DNA from: Allodiplogaster sudhausi
Lineage: Eukaryota > Nematoda > Chromadorea > Rhabditida > Diplogasteridae
NCBI GenBank assembly: GCA_945643635.1
Contig: CALZFC010000020.1
Span: forward strand, 4,065,001 to 4,129,000
Direction: 5' to 3'
Length of the DNA stretch: 64,000 nucleotides
Shown: positions 45,756 to 58,974 of the stretch, in pieces
How positions within the stretch are numbered: position 1 is the stretch's first letter
Layout of the letters: every line of letters begins with the position of its first letter
Position numbers and translations under genes: made by a program
Notes under the pieces: generated by a model
The model's input: only the letters and a program-made list of their open reading frames with translations
What the model was told of the DNA's origin: nothing
The model's database searches: none

Positions 45756-48700
45756 TCAGGAAGAGAAGTGAGAGAGACGAGCATGACAAGTGGCGAGTCT
45801 CTGCTGGAGATGCGAGGAGATGGTGGACGAGGCATGCAAGGAACGAGCGTCGATGGCAAAGGCAGACAAGGCTGCTTCGAAGTTCGAGGTCAGGCTGCTT
45901 CTCAAGCAGTATTTCTCGTTACACGGCTCAGCTTTTTCTTTTATTTGCAAATAAGGTTCACTTTGAAGATAGGGAATGGAGAAGATTCCTGAATTCGTGA
46001 TTAACTCCGTAGTTCCCGTTCCCTGCTGACCTCTGTTGCTGGGTGAATCGAATGGCCGAGGCCAAGAAGTCCTCGACGAGAGTGACGGCAACATCAATGA
46101 TGAACTCGCAGCCACGCCCGTTTTCCCTCCAGAACGGATCGCCATTTCTGCACGTTTCACGAATATGTAATAAGTAATGGAAAAAATTGAATAGGTCTTT
46201 TCAAATCAAGTTACGTGACATTTTATAGATCCGTAACATCCGTCAATTTCGCTTTATCAAGTTATATTTTCTTTTTAGTCCATCAGTTAGTTATGGAAAT
46301 GACATCACAAGCGACGAAAGAGAGAGAAGCAGAAGAAGTCATTTAGACGAAAGAGACAATTTAAAAGTACGACAAAATATTTTTCTGTTCTGATTTCATT
46401 TCTTTCCGCACAATACAGTTTCTATTCGCAACAGATCGTGAAAGAATTTAAACCGAACTTTGCATATCTCAACAAGCGAACTACCAGCTCGGAAACAGCT
46501 GCACTTCCACTGACCTGTATTCATCGGAGAGAATTTGGAGAGCTTGTGACAGGGAGACTCCAATCTTAGAAGTGAACGGAACGAAGAAGATGGGAGGGAT
46601 GTCACTCTCGAAGGCTTTCTCCACAACGGTCAAGAGGATCATTTCTAAAATGCATCCTATTCCTCTACTTACTCATACTTCCTCTCTTTCCTATTACAAC
46701 CAGGAAATAAGCAATAAAACCAATTTGGAAGCAGAAAAATGACAAACCTGTAGGGAAATAATTTGACGGTGCGAAGCGAGCAGCCAAGTCGGCAAATGAG
46801 TGCAAGATCTTGGACTCGTCCGGGTTTCCTGGTCGTGAGAACTCTGAAAACATTGCACTGCTTCATGTCTTTGCTCTCTCTCTCTCTCTCTCTCGCTCGC
46901 TTGCTCTTCTTTCCCCTCTTTCTCTCTCCCTTTCTTTCTCTGTCCTCCCTCCTTCACTCAACTTACCCTGTTGAATGATCTGCTTCCAGACATTGAGGAT
47001 CTTTTCTTCGTTGTAGAGGTTGGCGCATCTGAAGATGTCGAGTTGAATCTTGGCGAGTCGGAAGGGCACTGCGTAGTGGAAGAGGAGGTCCTGCAGGGCG
47101 AGGATCTTCCCACTCAGACGAGTCGCAGCCGCCGACGAACCCTCGAGTGGACTTCCTTCCAGTCCATTCCTGCAATTTGTCAATTTTAGAATAATATTCC
47201 AAATCAACTATTCTCTTCGTTACAGTCACGTGTTAAATAAAGTCAGAAGCTACTCCGTGCAAAGTAATTTCGTATTTAAAAAGGTAAACTATCAACGGCA
47301 TCAAACAATAGTGTCATAGACAAAGAGTAAACAAAAGAATGTTGTGATACTTGATACTCGACTGGATGTGCGCGACTTCGAGTTTATCCCTCATGTCAGA
47401 GATCAGCTCCGTCCCATCCTGCTCAGTCCCCTTCGATGACTGAGCACAGAGAATGCCGTGCGAGAGGTAGGCCAGCCGATTCTCCAGCCTCACTTCGTTC
47501 CCTTCCGAGTCGGCCAGGCCGTTCAGCAAACGCGCTGCTTTGCCTGTCAACCACACATTTCATCTACTCTTTAGTCGCGTGAAATAGTTCTAGCTCTTTC
47601 CTCTATCAATCTCTGTGCCTTCTTCAATCTGCCTCTCTGTCTCCTTTTCTCTCTCTCTCTCTCTCCCACTCCACTAACCGAGCATGTTGTTCTTCTCATA
47701 CCACCTCCACATGACATCCATGTAAGCCATGCCTCTTCCCCTGGCAATTTCATGATTGAGCCATTGCTCCACGAAGGGAGATCCCGAGTCGATGGTGGCT
47801 GAGCTCCTTCCCTTCTCCATCATCCAGCTGAAGAGCGTCGCGTGGCCAAGTTCGTCCTTGCTCTCCAGCACTGCGCGAATCACGCTCTTCGTTGACACTC
47901 GCTGCAATTTACAATTTATAGCTATCGAACCATAATTTAAGAAAATAATCAATAATAACAAATTAGTACTTAATACTTAATGCTAAGAATAGTAACAATA
48001 ATCATTATTTTTGAAATGAATGTCAATGGGAGACTGGAGAAACCTGTTCCATAGAATCCCTGGCGGTCTGCTGTAGCTTGTTGAGCATCCCCGTGATGAC
48101 AGAGTACGCAGCATTCCTCTTCGCAACCGCTTCCGCCACTTCTCTGAATCGGTTAGTTCTCATTAGTCTCTGCTATCAAATAGATAAACAAATGAATCTA
48201 GAAAAGAAGAAGAAACCGGTCTCCCTGGAGTCTTCCGTTGGTGTAAGCGATGAGAGCGAGTTGTTTCGGATCAACACGCTCCGCCTTCAGGAGACACAAC
48301 TCCACCGCTGAGTCGTAAGCCTTCACTGAAAATGAGCCATGATAGCTTACAAATTCTATCTAAAAACTTCTCCATTCTATTGTATTTCGATTGGCATAAA
48401 CAACATGAGCCTCCCACATTTTTTATTTATTCGTACTTAAATCATCTAGGAGATTTATGATTGCAATGAGACTTTTAAATAAGAAGAAAAGAGCATTTAA
48501 AAAGAAAATGATGCAAAAGTGAAGTGTTAAAAGCAGAAGAGTGCACATACACTCGACAAGTTTCTCGGTGACATCTGGCAGGGCGAGTTTGGTGCAGCTC
48601 TGCTTGAGCAGCTCCACGGCCTGCGAGATCAGACGAGTGTTCGGTCCTCCTCCCTTCGATGCTCTCTCCAGCAATTCCAGTGCATTCGTCACAAGGGCGT

Positions 48701-51700
48701 CCTCCTAAAGAGAGATTCCAATCATAAACACACAAATATGCTTTTTTCATTTATTTCTTAAACATGCAAGGCTTACAAATTAACAAGGAATGTCGACTTC
48801 AACCCATTCATATACTATTACGTGATTTGAAAATATCAAGAAAAAAAAATAAAATTTATACCTTGGAATAAAGAGAGGGACAGGCATTCCGCAGGCGAGC
48901 ATTCAAATCGCGCGTGCCGGCTTCGTCTCCAAGGAAGTATCTGACAAAATAAGCATTAATTCCAAATGTTAGTATCGCCTTTCAAATACAAAGAGTGTTC
49001 TTTCGTAACTGATGGAATCGAGGCGCCCCGAAGCAATCGAACTGTTTAAAAATTCAGAAGAAACATTGGCAACAATATTTGATTTAAAATAATCGACAAA
49101 TAGAGAAATGTGAATAACCAGTCTGTGAATAAGAATAACTGACTGAATGAGTGCCCGAATGAGCAGACTGGAGAGGCCGGTCTGAGTGGCGAGTTGGGAG
49201 AGGCGAGTGTGCACCAGTTGGTCCTTCTCTTCCGGCCGGAGATTCGCAGTGACAGCGGGCAGAGAGTGAGAGACTGCTGTGGACCAGAGAGACAGAGTCT
49301 CCGCTGTGCGAGTCACCAGAGCATGCAGAGCAGCAAGGGAATCCCGTTCACGACTCGCAGCTTCGGCTGAAATTACTCTCGTACAGAATACGTACTCTTT
49401 GTAGTTATTGTTTTTAACAATAAACAAATCTATTTAACGATAATGTAGAAAAGTGATCATAATTTAACAACAGCAAAGCGGACAGTTCATGGTGTTGTGG
49501 ATGGAAGCGGATGGAAGATCGGATGGTCCTGCCGGGAAGGCCTTGGGACGTGGAACCAGATTGTACTTCATGATGGCTTCGCTGAATCTTCTCAACTCAA
49601 CTCCAAGCCATTCCAGACTCTGCGAATCGATCGTCTCCACCACCTCAATTCACAACGGCAATTTATGCAGCAGTTAAAGCACAGGTAAGGTGGATATATG
49701 ATCAAAAAAGGAAAAACTAATTTACGTGGTCGTTTTGGCAACTTGCCAGCGACACATTCCAGAGAGGGTAGACGAGACGGGAGAAGTAGGCGTAGAGGGC
49801 GTCGTGTCTCTTGCTTGGCTTCCACTGGAAGAGATTGCCGCCCTGGCTGAAGGAGGCAGACATGGGAGACTGCAACCAGCCACTACCGCCCATTCCAGGC
49901 GAGAGCATTGATCCATGGGGCGTTGACGCCATAATGGGCGCTGGAAAGAACCGCATTAAATATGATAAGGAACACATATTTCCTTTCAGAGAACCTACAG
50001 ATATCCATAATAGACAAGAAAGGTACAACAGCAATAAAATAAGCAAAAGTAAACAAAAGATTACTGTAATGAATATTAGTGTGTAATTGACAAACATCCT
50101 ATTCCGTGGTGCCACTCTGCGATGGAAGCATCCCTCGCGGACCACTGCTGGCGCGCGCTGTCCGGGTCGATCATCTCCGTCTCGTCTTTCCAGCCGAAGA
50201 ACAGGCGAAGAGCCTGCCAAGTCATTACCTCATATATAAATGTCTTTTATGCATTTCACAACGTTTATTTCGATTTGACTTTTATTAATGCAAATTAATT
50301 ACGGTCAGAAATGAATAGAAACTGTTTATGAAATAAAACCTTTTCTCTGAGTGGCGCATCCACGGCGGCGGGACTGCAGATGATGGAGAGGGAGAGAACG
50401 AGAGTGTCAAGAGCACCCAGGAAGAAACACAGGCGAGATGTCTCAGCACTTTCGTAGCCAACCTTCAGAAAAGATTAAGTTGAGATTCGGGGAGGGAAAT
50501 GACTCGAGAGAGAGAAAGAGAGAGAAAGAGAAATAGAGAGATGATCGAGAATGTAGAAATAAGTTAGGGGGGAGGGAAGAAATGAAGGGCAATCACGAAC
50601 CGTTTGTGAAAGTGCTTCTCTCAGAGCATCAAGAGGAGAGCGATGGCAGATGACATGAAGTGCCTGAAACAGGATGCATTTGAAGCATCAATTATCATTC
50701 CTGTTTTTGGAAGATTAAAAAAAACAAAATTCAAAATAAACCATTACATTATAATGTCCTCGAATAAAATAAAATACCTACCGTATCCGTGAGAAGCATA
50801 AGTCGCTGCGGGAGATGTGAGTGGAGGGAGTGGAATGAATGCGCCTCGAGTGCTGCAATCATCCCGCTACCCGGACGGGGTGTCTTCATCAGCGCCTCGC
50901 GACCACTCCACATCGCCCAGATGTTGCCTTCTACTCGGACTTCACTCATAAAAAGGCAGTTTTGATATAAATAGCAAAAACTGCAAGTTAATAATGCACA
51001 ATTTCGCTTTTAAACATGCATTTTTTCTCCTTAGATGAACTATAAATACACAACAGATGTTAGCTAGAATACAACAATAATTCGTTGCTATTTCAAGTTT
51101 AGATTAGCAATCCGGCCAGAACGTGAATTTAAACATCTAACCGATGTTTCGGTGAAGAAGCGGGAAGCGGGAGTGTACAAGTCCGAGGTGGCCCAAACAG
51201 TGTCACTCTTCGTCGCTGTCACTGCACACAGAGCTGGAAATGGATTTCCTATGACCTAATGCGATATGACGGGAGCGAATTCACAAAGTTAAAATTGAAA
51301 ATACTACAGTATAAACGGAAAAGACTTGTTCATATTCCGTTCATTAACAAAAAGATTAAGCAGCACAGAATGAGAAGAGAGAAATTACAGGAATTGAGAT
51401 GTGCCGCGTAGACTCCTCTCCGGGCATCGGGGAAGAGAGATGGCGGGCAGACTCCGGGCGGAGGGAACCTCACGTGAACAAGGCGCAGCTGCACGGGACG
51501 GCACTCGCTCTCACACTAAAAAGGCCACATTGACATTTAGTCAATCTCTTCAACTATTACACAGTAAAAGAAGACAGTTATATTGTAGTTAAAATAATTA
51601 AATAACAAATATTCGAATAAATCGATACAAAGTCCTCCTGCCAACCATGACAGAAGATGCAATTTGCAGATACTGTCCATGGGCTGCGTTGGTCGGTTGA

Positions 51701-53576
51701 GAAGGTCGTGGAAGGCACGAGAAGTACATGCGCACTCCCTTAGTCGTCACGGCCACCTGGGATATCCTACTTTTACAGGTCCTTTCTAACAAGATATTCG
51801 CAAAAATCTCACATCTTCAACTACTATCCAATAAGAAAAGAAACCAAGTTGAAGAATCTGGATTCCGTAGCCGGCACAGCCGAAATAGTGACAATGTGCG
51901 AGAAGAACGAGGACTCGTGTTGTCCGCCCGTAAGATTTGTTGCCTTGGCCTTGAAAACGATTCAATTTATGGATGTTCTTAGCATCATAAAACGAATTCA
52001 AGCTAGCATTTTCCTATATTAACAACACAAAACAAAAGAAGAATGTATACAAAGCGGATAATAATCTGACAATGATCCGGTTGCCCTCGACCGTGCAGAT
52101 CTTGCTGCAATCCTCACCGCTGCTGCGAAGATCGAATACTTGGATGGCATTCTCGTGAGTGAGAGTGAACAGAATGTGGCGACTCTCGTCCACGACAACT
52201 TCTTCGATCTCATCTTGAATTGAGAGTTGGTCTAAGAACTTGAAGCATTACGGGAAGGAACCTGTGATGGGAATGATGTAGGAGCAGAGCGAATCGAAGA
52301 GAGACGTGGAACGGTCCACCCGCTGACAAGACGCCGCTCTTCGCCAACCCTTCGCATTCTGACGAAAAACAAATTACCTATAATCTTATTATAGCTCTTC
52401 ACTCTATCTGGGAAGCAAGAAAACATAATGTCTTTGCTGACATGAGTCAATAACAAAATCCGTCATTCCCACCTAGTACACGAATTCGCTGAGAGTATTC
52501 TTGATGGTGAAAAAGATTCTTCCGTTGTCGGTGGAGACGATTGGACCAATGACTCCGCCGTCCAGGCTCACCTTGGAAATCATTCAAATTCAGGTCCCGG
52601 CTGGCAATACTACCAACTGTCCAAACCTTGAAGAATGGCTGAGGAATGAGTGAGATTCCCTCGCCGTCGACTTCTCTCATCCCGTACAACAAGAGGTCTG
52701 CCACTGTGCCAACCATCAACACGCATTGAATCTCTCCCTAAATTACACATTTTCATCAATCTTGTAAAAAAAATCCAAGAAGTTCAGCGACGTTGTATAA
52801 ATAATGAAAAAAAAAACCTGGAAGACGTTTGGCCGTGGTTTTGCGAGGCATAACCGCATGACGATATTGGGTACACCATCGAAAACGGCAAGATCGGAGC
52901 TAAAGATTAGGAATGTGAATAAAACCGCAACACACGAAATATGAATTAACAAACTCGTTATCATAGCTCCACAGATAGATATCACAATCAATTGTGACAT
53001 AAGCTCGGCGAATCTCGGGAAAGAGTCCCATCGTCATCGTCATGTAAGAGCTCATTCCTACAAAAGGCAGCCATTCTCCAATCACTTTCAATAAGTCAAA
53101 CTACAAGGGCAACGTTCTCAGAAAGATCAACAACCAGGAACACTTATGTATACAACACATTTTGAGGCAATGTCCATCAAATAAACATTCAAAATTAAAT
53201 GACATACGATCCATTTCGCTTAGCAGCTCTTGTGGAATTGGAAGCTTCCGCTCGGCAAAGAATTCAGTGGCAGATTGGGTGTAGTAACGATCTCCGAGGC
53301 CGGAGACAGAAATGGTCTCTAAACGTGGACACGAGTCATCATCTTGAAAAATATTTTGCCCAACAACTTCTTTTGACTTTCCGCAATGCTTAAAATATAA
53401 TAGTTCGAACGTAAGTAATCCTCGGTAATATTAGCTAAACTGAAGCGATACGAACCATTCTGAGTTAGCCGGTAGTAGAAGTCGGCAGGTTCACGGATGT
53501 TATCTATGCTAGAGCACACGTGAGGGCTCGCCAAGTCGAACCGCTCGTTCACCGGCAGAGATGACATCTCGACCAT
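45756..53576 (-). CDS. nup155: Nucleoporin Nup155 (Nup170 homologue)
   Basis: More than 20 short exons on the minus strand, from an ATG at 53576 two bases after an acceptor (spliced-leader style) to a TGA at 45756-45758. The N-terminal propeller is clear: LPIPQELLSEMDR, then TMGLFPEIRRAYVTIDCDIY, DLAVFDGVPNIV, STDNGRIFF and GVRMYFSCLPRP, all in the order of animal Nup155. The helical C-terminal half follows (SGKILALQDLLFHYAVPFRL; AYMDVMWRWYEKNNML; DPFWRENG). Length is comparable to animal Nup155 (about 1,300-1,400 residues). Nup155 is a structural inner-ring component of the nuclear pore. First exons: 53456-53576, 53208-53342 and 52955-53057. Introns are mostly 40-300 bases; one near 52.23 kb is only 30. 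An in-frame TAG directly before a donor at about 52.47 kb is avoided by using an alternative donor 9 bases upstream. Confidence 0.92.
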
Positions 53577-53900
53577 CTCTGATGAAAGTTAGCATTCAGA
53601 TCATAACCCAAAAATAACTTTAACTGATCAACTGCAACTTTTTTTTTAGATCCAAACAAAGCTGTAACATGCATGAGAGCTAAAGAGAAAGACAGAAGTA
53701 ACATTCTCGTTGACACTCGCCGTATTGCCGAGTATTCTCTGTTTGTTTCCGATGCGGGAGCATTTCTAATCTCAATTGAAATGTCTACCTGGTGCAGGGG
53801 CTGGTTCGGTAGCCGCGGAAGAAAAAATTGACAGGTTCTGCACAGGTACCTTCAAATATGCACAACATTCACTTGATCAAATTACAAAACACTTATCAAA

Positions 53901-54915
53901 TCAAGGAAAGAGTCTTTGAATGAGTGCCTGGGGCTCGGCCGCCATGAAGCCCTGGTCGAGATAATGAAAGATGGTATTTCGGATGTACATCTTCTTCGCT
54001 GTCGGCAGACTCAGCAGGATTATCTGGACGAAGAAGTGATAGTGCCCTGCCGCAGTCTCCGCCAGCTCTCCACAAACTTGCAGCAATAAGCACTGCAATT
54101 TCATACAACTCAACTAAACCAAGAGCTTTTGGAGCTTATTTCAGTTACTAAAATTATTCAGCATATTTAATCTAAAAATCTAATTGTCAAAAACGACATA
54201 ATAGGAACAACTGTGCGTTCGATATATGGAGATAAATCACTTAATCTAACCTTCATCTCATCGGCCTGAACGATAGTCGGAGAACACTGCAACAACGCCG
54301 CGTTACCACCACTTAGCTTTTTATTGACGAAAACGTAAATATTGAACGAATGAATCTAATAAATAATTAAAAAACAAAATGAAAAACGGATACTATGAAA
54401 GCGAAATATTCCTGTGAAATAATCGCTTAATTTTAATCGAAAAAAGAGAAAGATACGCTGCACCGCACCATTACTGTGCGAATTCGAACTTTGCATTCGC
54501 AGAGGCGAAGTTCTTGTACAGCCTTCTTGATATCCTTAAAGTAAAACAGTGTAATCTCATTGGTGCTGGAGAGAAGACGAGAAACAACGAAAAGCGGAAA
54601 GAGTTCCCCATACTGACCGCCTTCCCGAAAGCAAAGCGTGCGTTGTGGACAAAGACAGACTCATGCGAGTAGAAGCGGAAGATCGACGAGGGCCTCCTTG
54701 AGAGCAGAAAGTAGTAGCGGCGAATGAATCTCTCTCTAATGGCATTAGCTGAAAAAGGCGCCACGTTACTAGTGTTGTCAACATTAGTCGAATAACGCCA
54801 GTTTCATTCTAGGCTTTTAAAGATCAACGGATTGCCGACCGTTAATCAAATCGAGGTTGTATCTCTTCATTCCAAGAAGCAGTGTGAGGAGAGGCGTCCA
54901 TCTCTTCGGACTTAC
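53901..54915 (-). CDS. NTF2-fold protein, G3BP/Rasputin-like
   Basis: Exons about 54835-54910, 54618-54748, 54457-54565, 54251-54286 and 53901-54092 join in frame. The order of motifs fits the NTF2-like domain of G3BP: RERFIRRYYFLLSRRPSSIF, FYSHESVFVHN, KDIKKAVQEL, CKVRIRTVMV, LLLQVCGELAE, FFVQIILLSLP and MYIRNTIFHYLDQGF. It ends with TGA about 16 residues after the domain, so the acidic, RNA-recognition and RGG parts of G3BP are absent here. It may be a domain-only paralogue, or later exons may be missed. The first exon is less sure. In stress-granule biology this domain dimerises and binds partners; that role is known for the family and only inferred here. Confidence 0.72.
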
Positions 54916-55119
54916 TAAAATGAAAATAAAAACATGATTGATATGAAGTCTCACATTCAATTAAATAAGATCCGATTACATAAAAATGAACGTAATACAT
55001 AAAAAAAATGTACGCTTAGGAACCTGAAGATGCAATTACCGACACAAGGAATCCGCATAGAACCAAGAGTTCCAGAAACTGAAATTGAACCCCTCTTAAG
55101 CAAGTTAGCAAAAACAAAT

Positions 55120-55560
55120 ATATCAGTATTTACCATATCCGGGGCAATGGCCAATTGGATTTCACGGAGAATAGACATCTCTAGCAGCCCCATGAAAAAT
55201 GCGAGTGTTGTCTCAGTTCGTCTGAATTCAAGAAAAGCACTACGCTTAAGTTAGAACCATAGAAAGACACTTAACAAAAATAAATCACTAAACAAATTTC
55301 AACAGACTTACACCCCATAGGAAAACACTGCATCAAGTGTCTCGTAACTGATGGATCCCGCAAGAGCCACGACGAGCTTAGCGGTCCGCAGACCTAATAC
55401 AGCGAAGATAGTCTTGAAAAGCGAATTTAATAAACTCACTTCTATTTCAGTTACGTTGGTTCCGTTGGTTCCGTCACTTCCTCCTCCGGCTCTTTCATGT
55501 ACTGGATATACCAGCGAAAGAGCAAAGACGACAATGACAAACTGTGCAATGATATGCATT
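55120..55560 (-). CDS. Unidentified exons
   Basis: Two minus-strand stretches with plausible splice sites: about 55.31-55.56 kb (VSLLNSLFKTIFAVLGLRTA, then LVVALAGSISYETLDAV) and about 55.14-55.24 kb (TLAFFMGLLEMSILREIQ, donor after APDM). They lie just upstream of the NTF2-fold exons and could be its 5' part or a separate gene. They do not match the missing C-terminal half of beta'-COP. No family is recognised. Confidence 0.35.
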
Positions 55561-55902
55561 ATGCATGGAAGACTCTAATAACTAATTGCCCTTCAATGCT
55601 CATTTTGATCTACTAATACTTAGTCCCTCACATTTTCGCCCCCTATCAGTATGGGAGGTGTGAAGATGCCGGACCCGTCCTATCGATCGCGCTAGCATTT
55701 CATGGCCACCTAGAGATAACGAAAGACAATCTACTCTGATACCTCCAAACTTAGGGAAAGAGAGACGCGAAAAAGTCTCGTTTGAGAAAACCGACAGAGC
55801 TCTTCTTTGTTCCACTATTTCAACTTTCTTTGATTGGTCTCTTCCATGTCCCTCTTCCTTCTCCTCTCCCCTTATCTATGATTCCTTCTCCTCTCCCCTC
55901 AC

Positions 55903-58361
55903 CTATGATCAGTGGATACAGCAAGCGCCTGTTTCTTGAAGTTCTGTTTCTACAAGAAGTGCGCAACTCGAGTTCTCTGCTCCTTGGGAATGGTGGTGAG
56001 GATGGCGTCGGCTGCGGTGAAATCTCTCCTCATCACCGCCATCTGGTACTCGAGGACGGAGAGGAGCAGACGGAAGGAAACCACATTCAACTCCTTGTCC
56101 ACGCAATACACTCGGGACTCAGATGCCATGTATCCCAGCTGAAGAGGCTTGTCATTAATGAAAAGAAGGAGAAAAATCACAAGAGATGCACTATAAAAAC
56201 CCCTCCCTTATTCATACGGACATTTCAAATAATATGATGGGCTTCACAAATAAACTCAGTTTTAGCTGAATAAGTAACAACTCCCAACGCCATCGACACA
56301 GAACGATACTTATTAAGCAAATCAGTGAGAGATACCGTAGTCTTTCACGGAGGGGATGAGTAATAGTTGTATAGGGAAGGCAAGGATACTTATAATCCGA
56401 ATCGAACCAAGTAGAGTGGCCGATCCGTGTGAGCAATCGTGACAATCTCTCCGCCCACGTAGTAATTGAGGCGGTTGAGGGGAGTGGTGAAGACGAAGTA
56501 GTCGCCGATCCAGATTCCCGTCTTCACCGCCTCTGCTTGCTCACCTCAAGCAACCAAGGTTGCTTCAATTATACACACTTGAACTCTCTATTCATATAAG
56601 AGCATATTCAATGACTGAATACCTGAAAGAACTTCAAAGATACACGGGGAGTGGGAGAACTGACCAATGACTTGGAAGGCCTCTTCATAGCCATCCTCTG
56701 TCGCATCTTCTGGAGAGGCCGCCTCAACAGCAGCCGGGTTGTACTTGAGGAGGAAGAAGGCGTCATCTCCAGCAATTACAACCTTAACAACTCAATTTAT
56801 TTTATTCCATTCTCGCCAGCGGAAATTCTTCGCTTCAACATGGTATGGAAATCAAAAAGTTACCCTCTACAATCTCTTTTAATTCTCTTTAAATGTCACA
56901 CAAACCCACCAGTTCTCGGCTGTCGTTCCAGTAAACTCGCTTGGCTGCAATATCAATTCGTCGCACGAGATGGGATGATTCCCAGTCGAAGAAGCAGAGT
57001 GAATTGACTCCCCTCACGGCCAGAAGGGGGCCTACGTCCGTTCCCTCCGCCACCATGTCCAGTCAAATCGTCTTGTGGTCCTACAAGTTTATTTTTACCT
57101 TCGAAAGCAACATGAATCATAATGAATACAATTGTTCAACATTCTGCATCCTAACCTTGAAGTTCTTCTTGATCTTGACGCTGGATCCGCTCTCGCGGAC
57201 GGCGAAGATGTTAGGGTCAGCAGCCCAGACAAACTCGAGTGCCTGAAGAAGGAATGGATATTGTTTAAATGTCTCTAAAGTGGGAACATACCCAAAATAG
57301 AAATATAAGCTGGCAATACCAAATAACAGAAAAAGAAGAAAAAAGAGATTATAACCTGGCCAAACTCCTTGTTCCTGAGAGCCATGGCCGTGTACACAAT
57401 GTACTCGCCATCGCCGCAAGCCACGACGTATCTTCCATTTGAAGAGTGCGCCAGAGTCTGCGGGTAGATCTCACACGAGCCGAGCTCCTTCACCGACAGA
57501 GGAATCCGCTCTCCATCTGTGTGAGAATCATCAATAGAATCAAAATACATTGAGAGAATCATACCTTGGAGAGCCTCTGAGGCGGCAGAGTCAATGGTCT
57601 TCAGGTTGACCTGCTGCACGACAGAATGACGAGCCCAGAGAACCTTGCCAGATGTGTCCATGCTCACCTATAAGACGTCATGTTCAACAACAAAATCTGC
57701 ATAACTATAAACTTCATTTCTTATAAAAAGAAGTCGTGCACGAAATTCAATAAAGAAGCCATTAATCAAAGGCCAGGTGTAGGATGGAAGAAGAGAAGAA
57801 ACTGACGGCGGACTCTTCGCGTCCGAGTTTAATGGTGACGGAGCCCTCGTCATAGCCAATGGCCACGGTATTCGATCCCTTGTGTGCCTGGATGCACCAC
57901 GCACGTTCCAGGCCGTAGTTCAGTGTCATTTCAAGGCTGAAAAGAACAACAAAGGATAGCATCAATTTATTTTTCCTGCTACAAGTGATTCCCAAGCTTG
58001 GACAACTCGCACACCTTCAAGATAACGCGCGTGAGCCACTTATTATGGGTATACAAACGCCATGGAAGATAAGAATGATTAAAATCTCTTACAAGATAAA
58101 ATAGAATGCCATTTCATTTTTGATCAGAATATGAGAAACCAGAATGACACAAACGAAGTGTCAACCCGCAACAAAGAAAAGAAAGAGAAGTTGGAATACT
58201 TCGAAAGACTTGACGAGTTGCTGCGCCTCGTAGTTCCAGATGTGGACGTTGCCATTGTAGAGAGCGACGAGAAGCCATGGCTCGGCGGGGTGGAGATCCA
58301 CGCACTTCACGCGGTCAGAACGCGCCAGAAGCTTGCGCTTCACGTCTACGCGAAGCGGCAT
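55903..58361 (-). pseudogene. copb2: Beta'-COP (COPB2) locus, internally deleted with in-frame stops
   Basis: Exons: 58200-58361 ([19 protein letters not shown], exact family start), 57983-58014, 57807-57936 (LNYGLERAWC), 57565-57667, 57356-57516 (GDGEYIVYTAMALRNKEFG), 57156-57242, about 56930-57080, about 56670-56770, about 56400-56540 (LNRLNYYVGGEIVTIAH) and 55903-56138 (MRRDFTAADAILTTIPKEQR). Beta'-COP is a COPI vesicle-coat subunit. Here the first propeller jumps from residue about 56 to about 243 of the usual numbering, through a 32-base exon that keeps frame. TGA at 57063-57065 and TAG at 55950-55952 interrupt otherwise conserved exons, and the last third of the protein (about 290 residues after the KQ-ALAVSTD segment) is not found downstream. 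This is most likely a decayed extra copy. Assembly deletion plus errors is the alternative. Confidence 0.85.
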
Positions 58362-58399
58362 TCTCTCGCCTTTAAACAAAGAACACAATGAATCCTGCA

Positions 58400-58970
58400 A
58401 GAGTGCTGCCGATAAGCAACCGGTTCTCGCTTTCCAGCAACATAGAAATGCATTTGTGATTTGGGTTTAGTCTCTCATTCTTCAATTACATGAAGGGACC
58501 GGGTGTGGCCGGACACTTGAAAAACCACGAAAAACCAACGAAATAAAGTTAACGCGTCTAGCCTTCTCACGCGTTGCGGTTGCTCCGAAGACTAGTTCAG
58601 GAGGTCAACCTGACCATGTTAGGCCAAAAATATGACCGCGCGGTTTCGAGGGCCGTGTTATTCAGCTTGTCGGGGCCCCTGATCAAGCGAGTTCACAGGA
58701 ATTTTAAAGGGGGCCACAGGGGATGGTCCATGTGCTTTTCATTTGAAGTCGCACAAAAGCAGAGAACGTATGAGGATGTTTGCGAGTTGTTGGAGTAAGA
58801 ATCATCCATTTCTCTGTAAGGCGCGTAACTTGGATTATGGGTCTACTCTGTCATTGCTTTCTCTCTCGTTCTCTATCCCTCTCTTTTAAAGACGAAAAAA
58901 GAACGAATAATTCTTCAGCCGTCGTACACGGCCCTTCAGAACTGTAGTGAAACTCATATGGGGATGCTAC
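58400..58970. other. No gene recognised upstream of COPB2
   Basis: A plus-strand frame at 58.57-58.80 kb has no family signature; the stretch may be repeat-derived. Confidence 0.4.
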
Positions 58971-58974
58971 TCCA

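Noticed and set aside
55903..58361. Nuclear genetic code with UAG as Gln
   Set aside because: Receptor genes in the same window end at TAG, and Nup155 uses CAG/CAA throughout more than 1,000 codons with no clear sense TAG.
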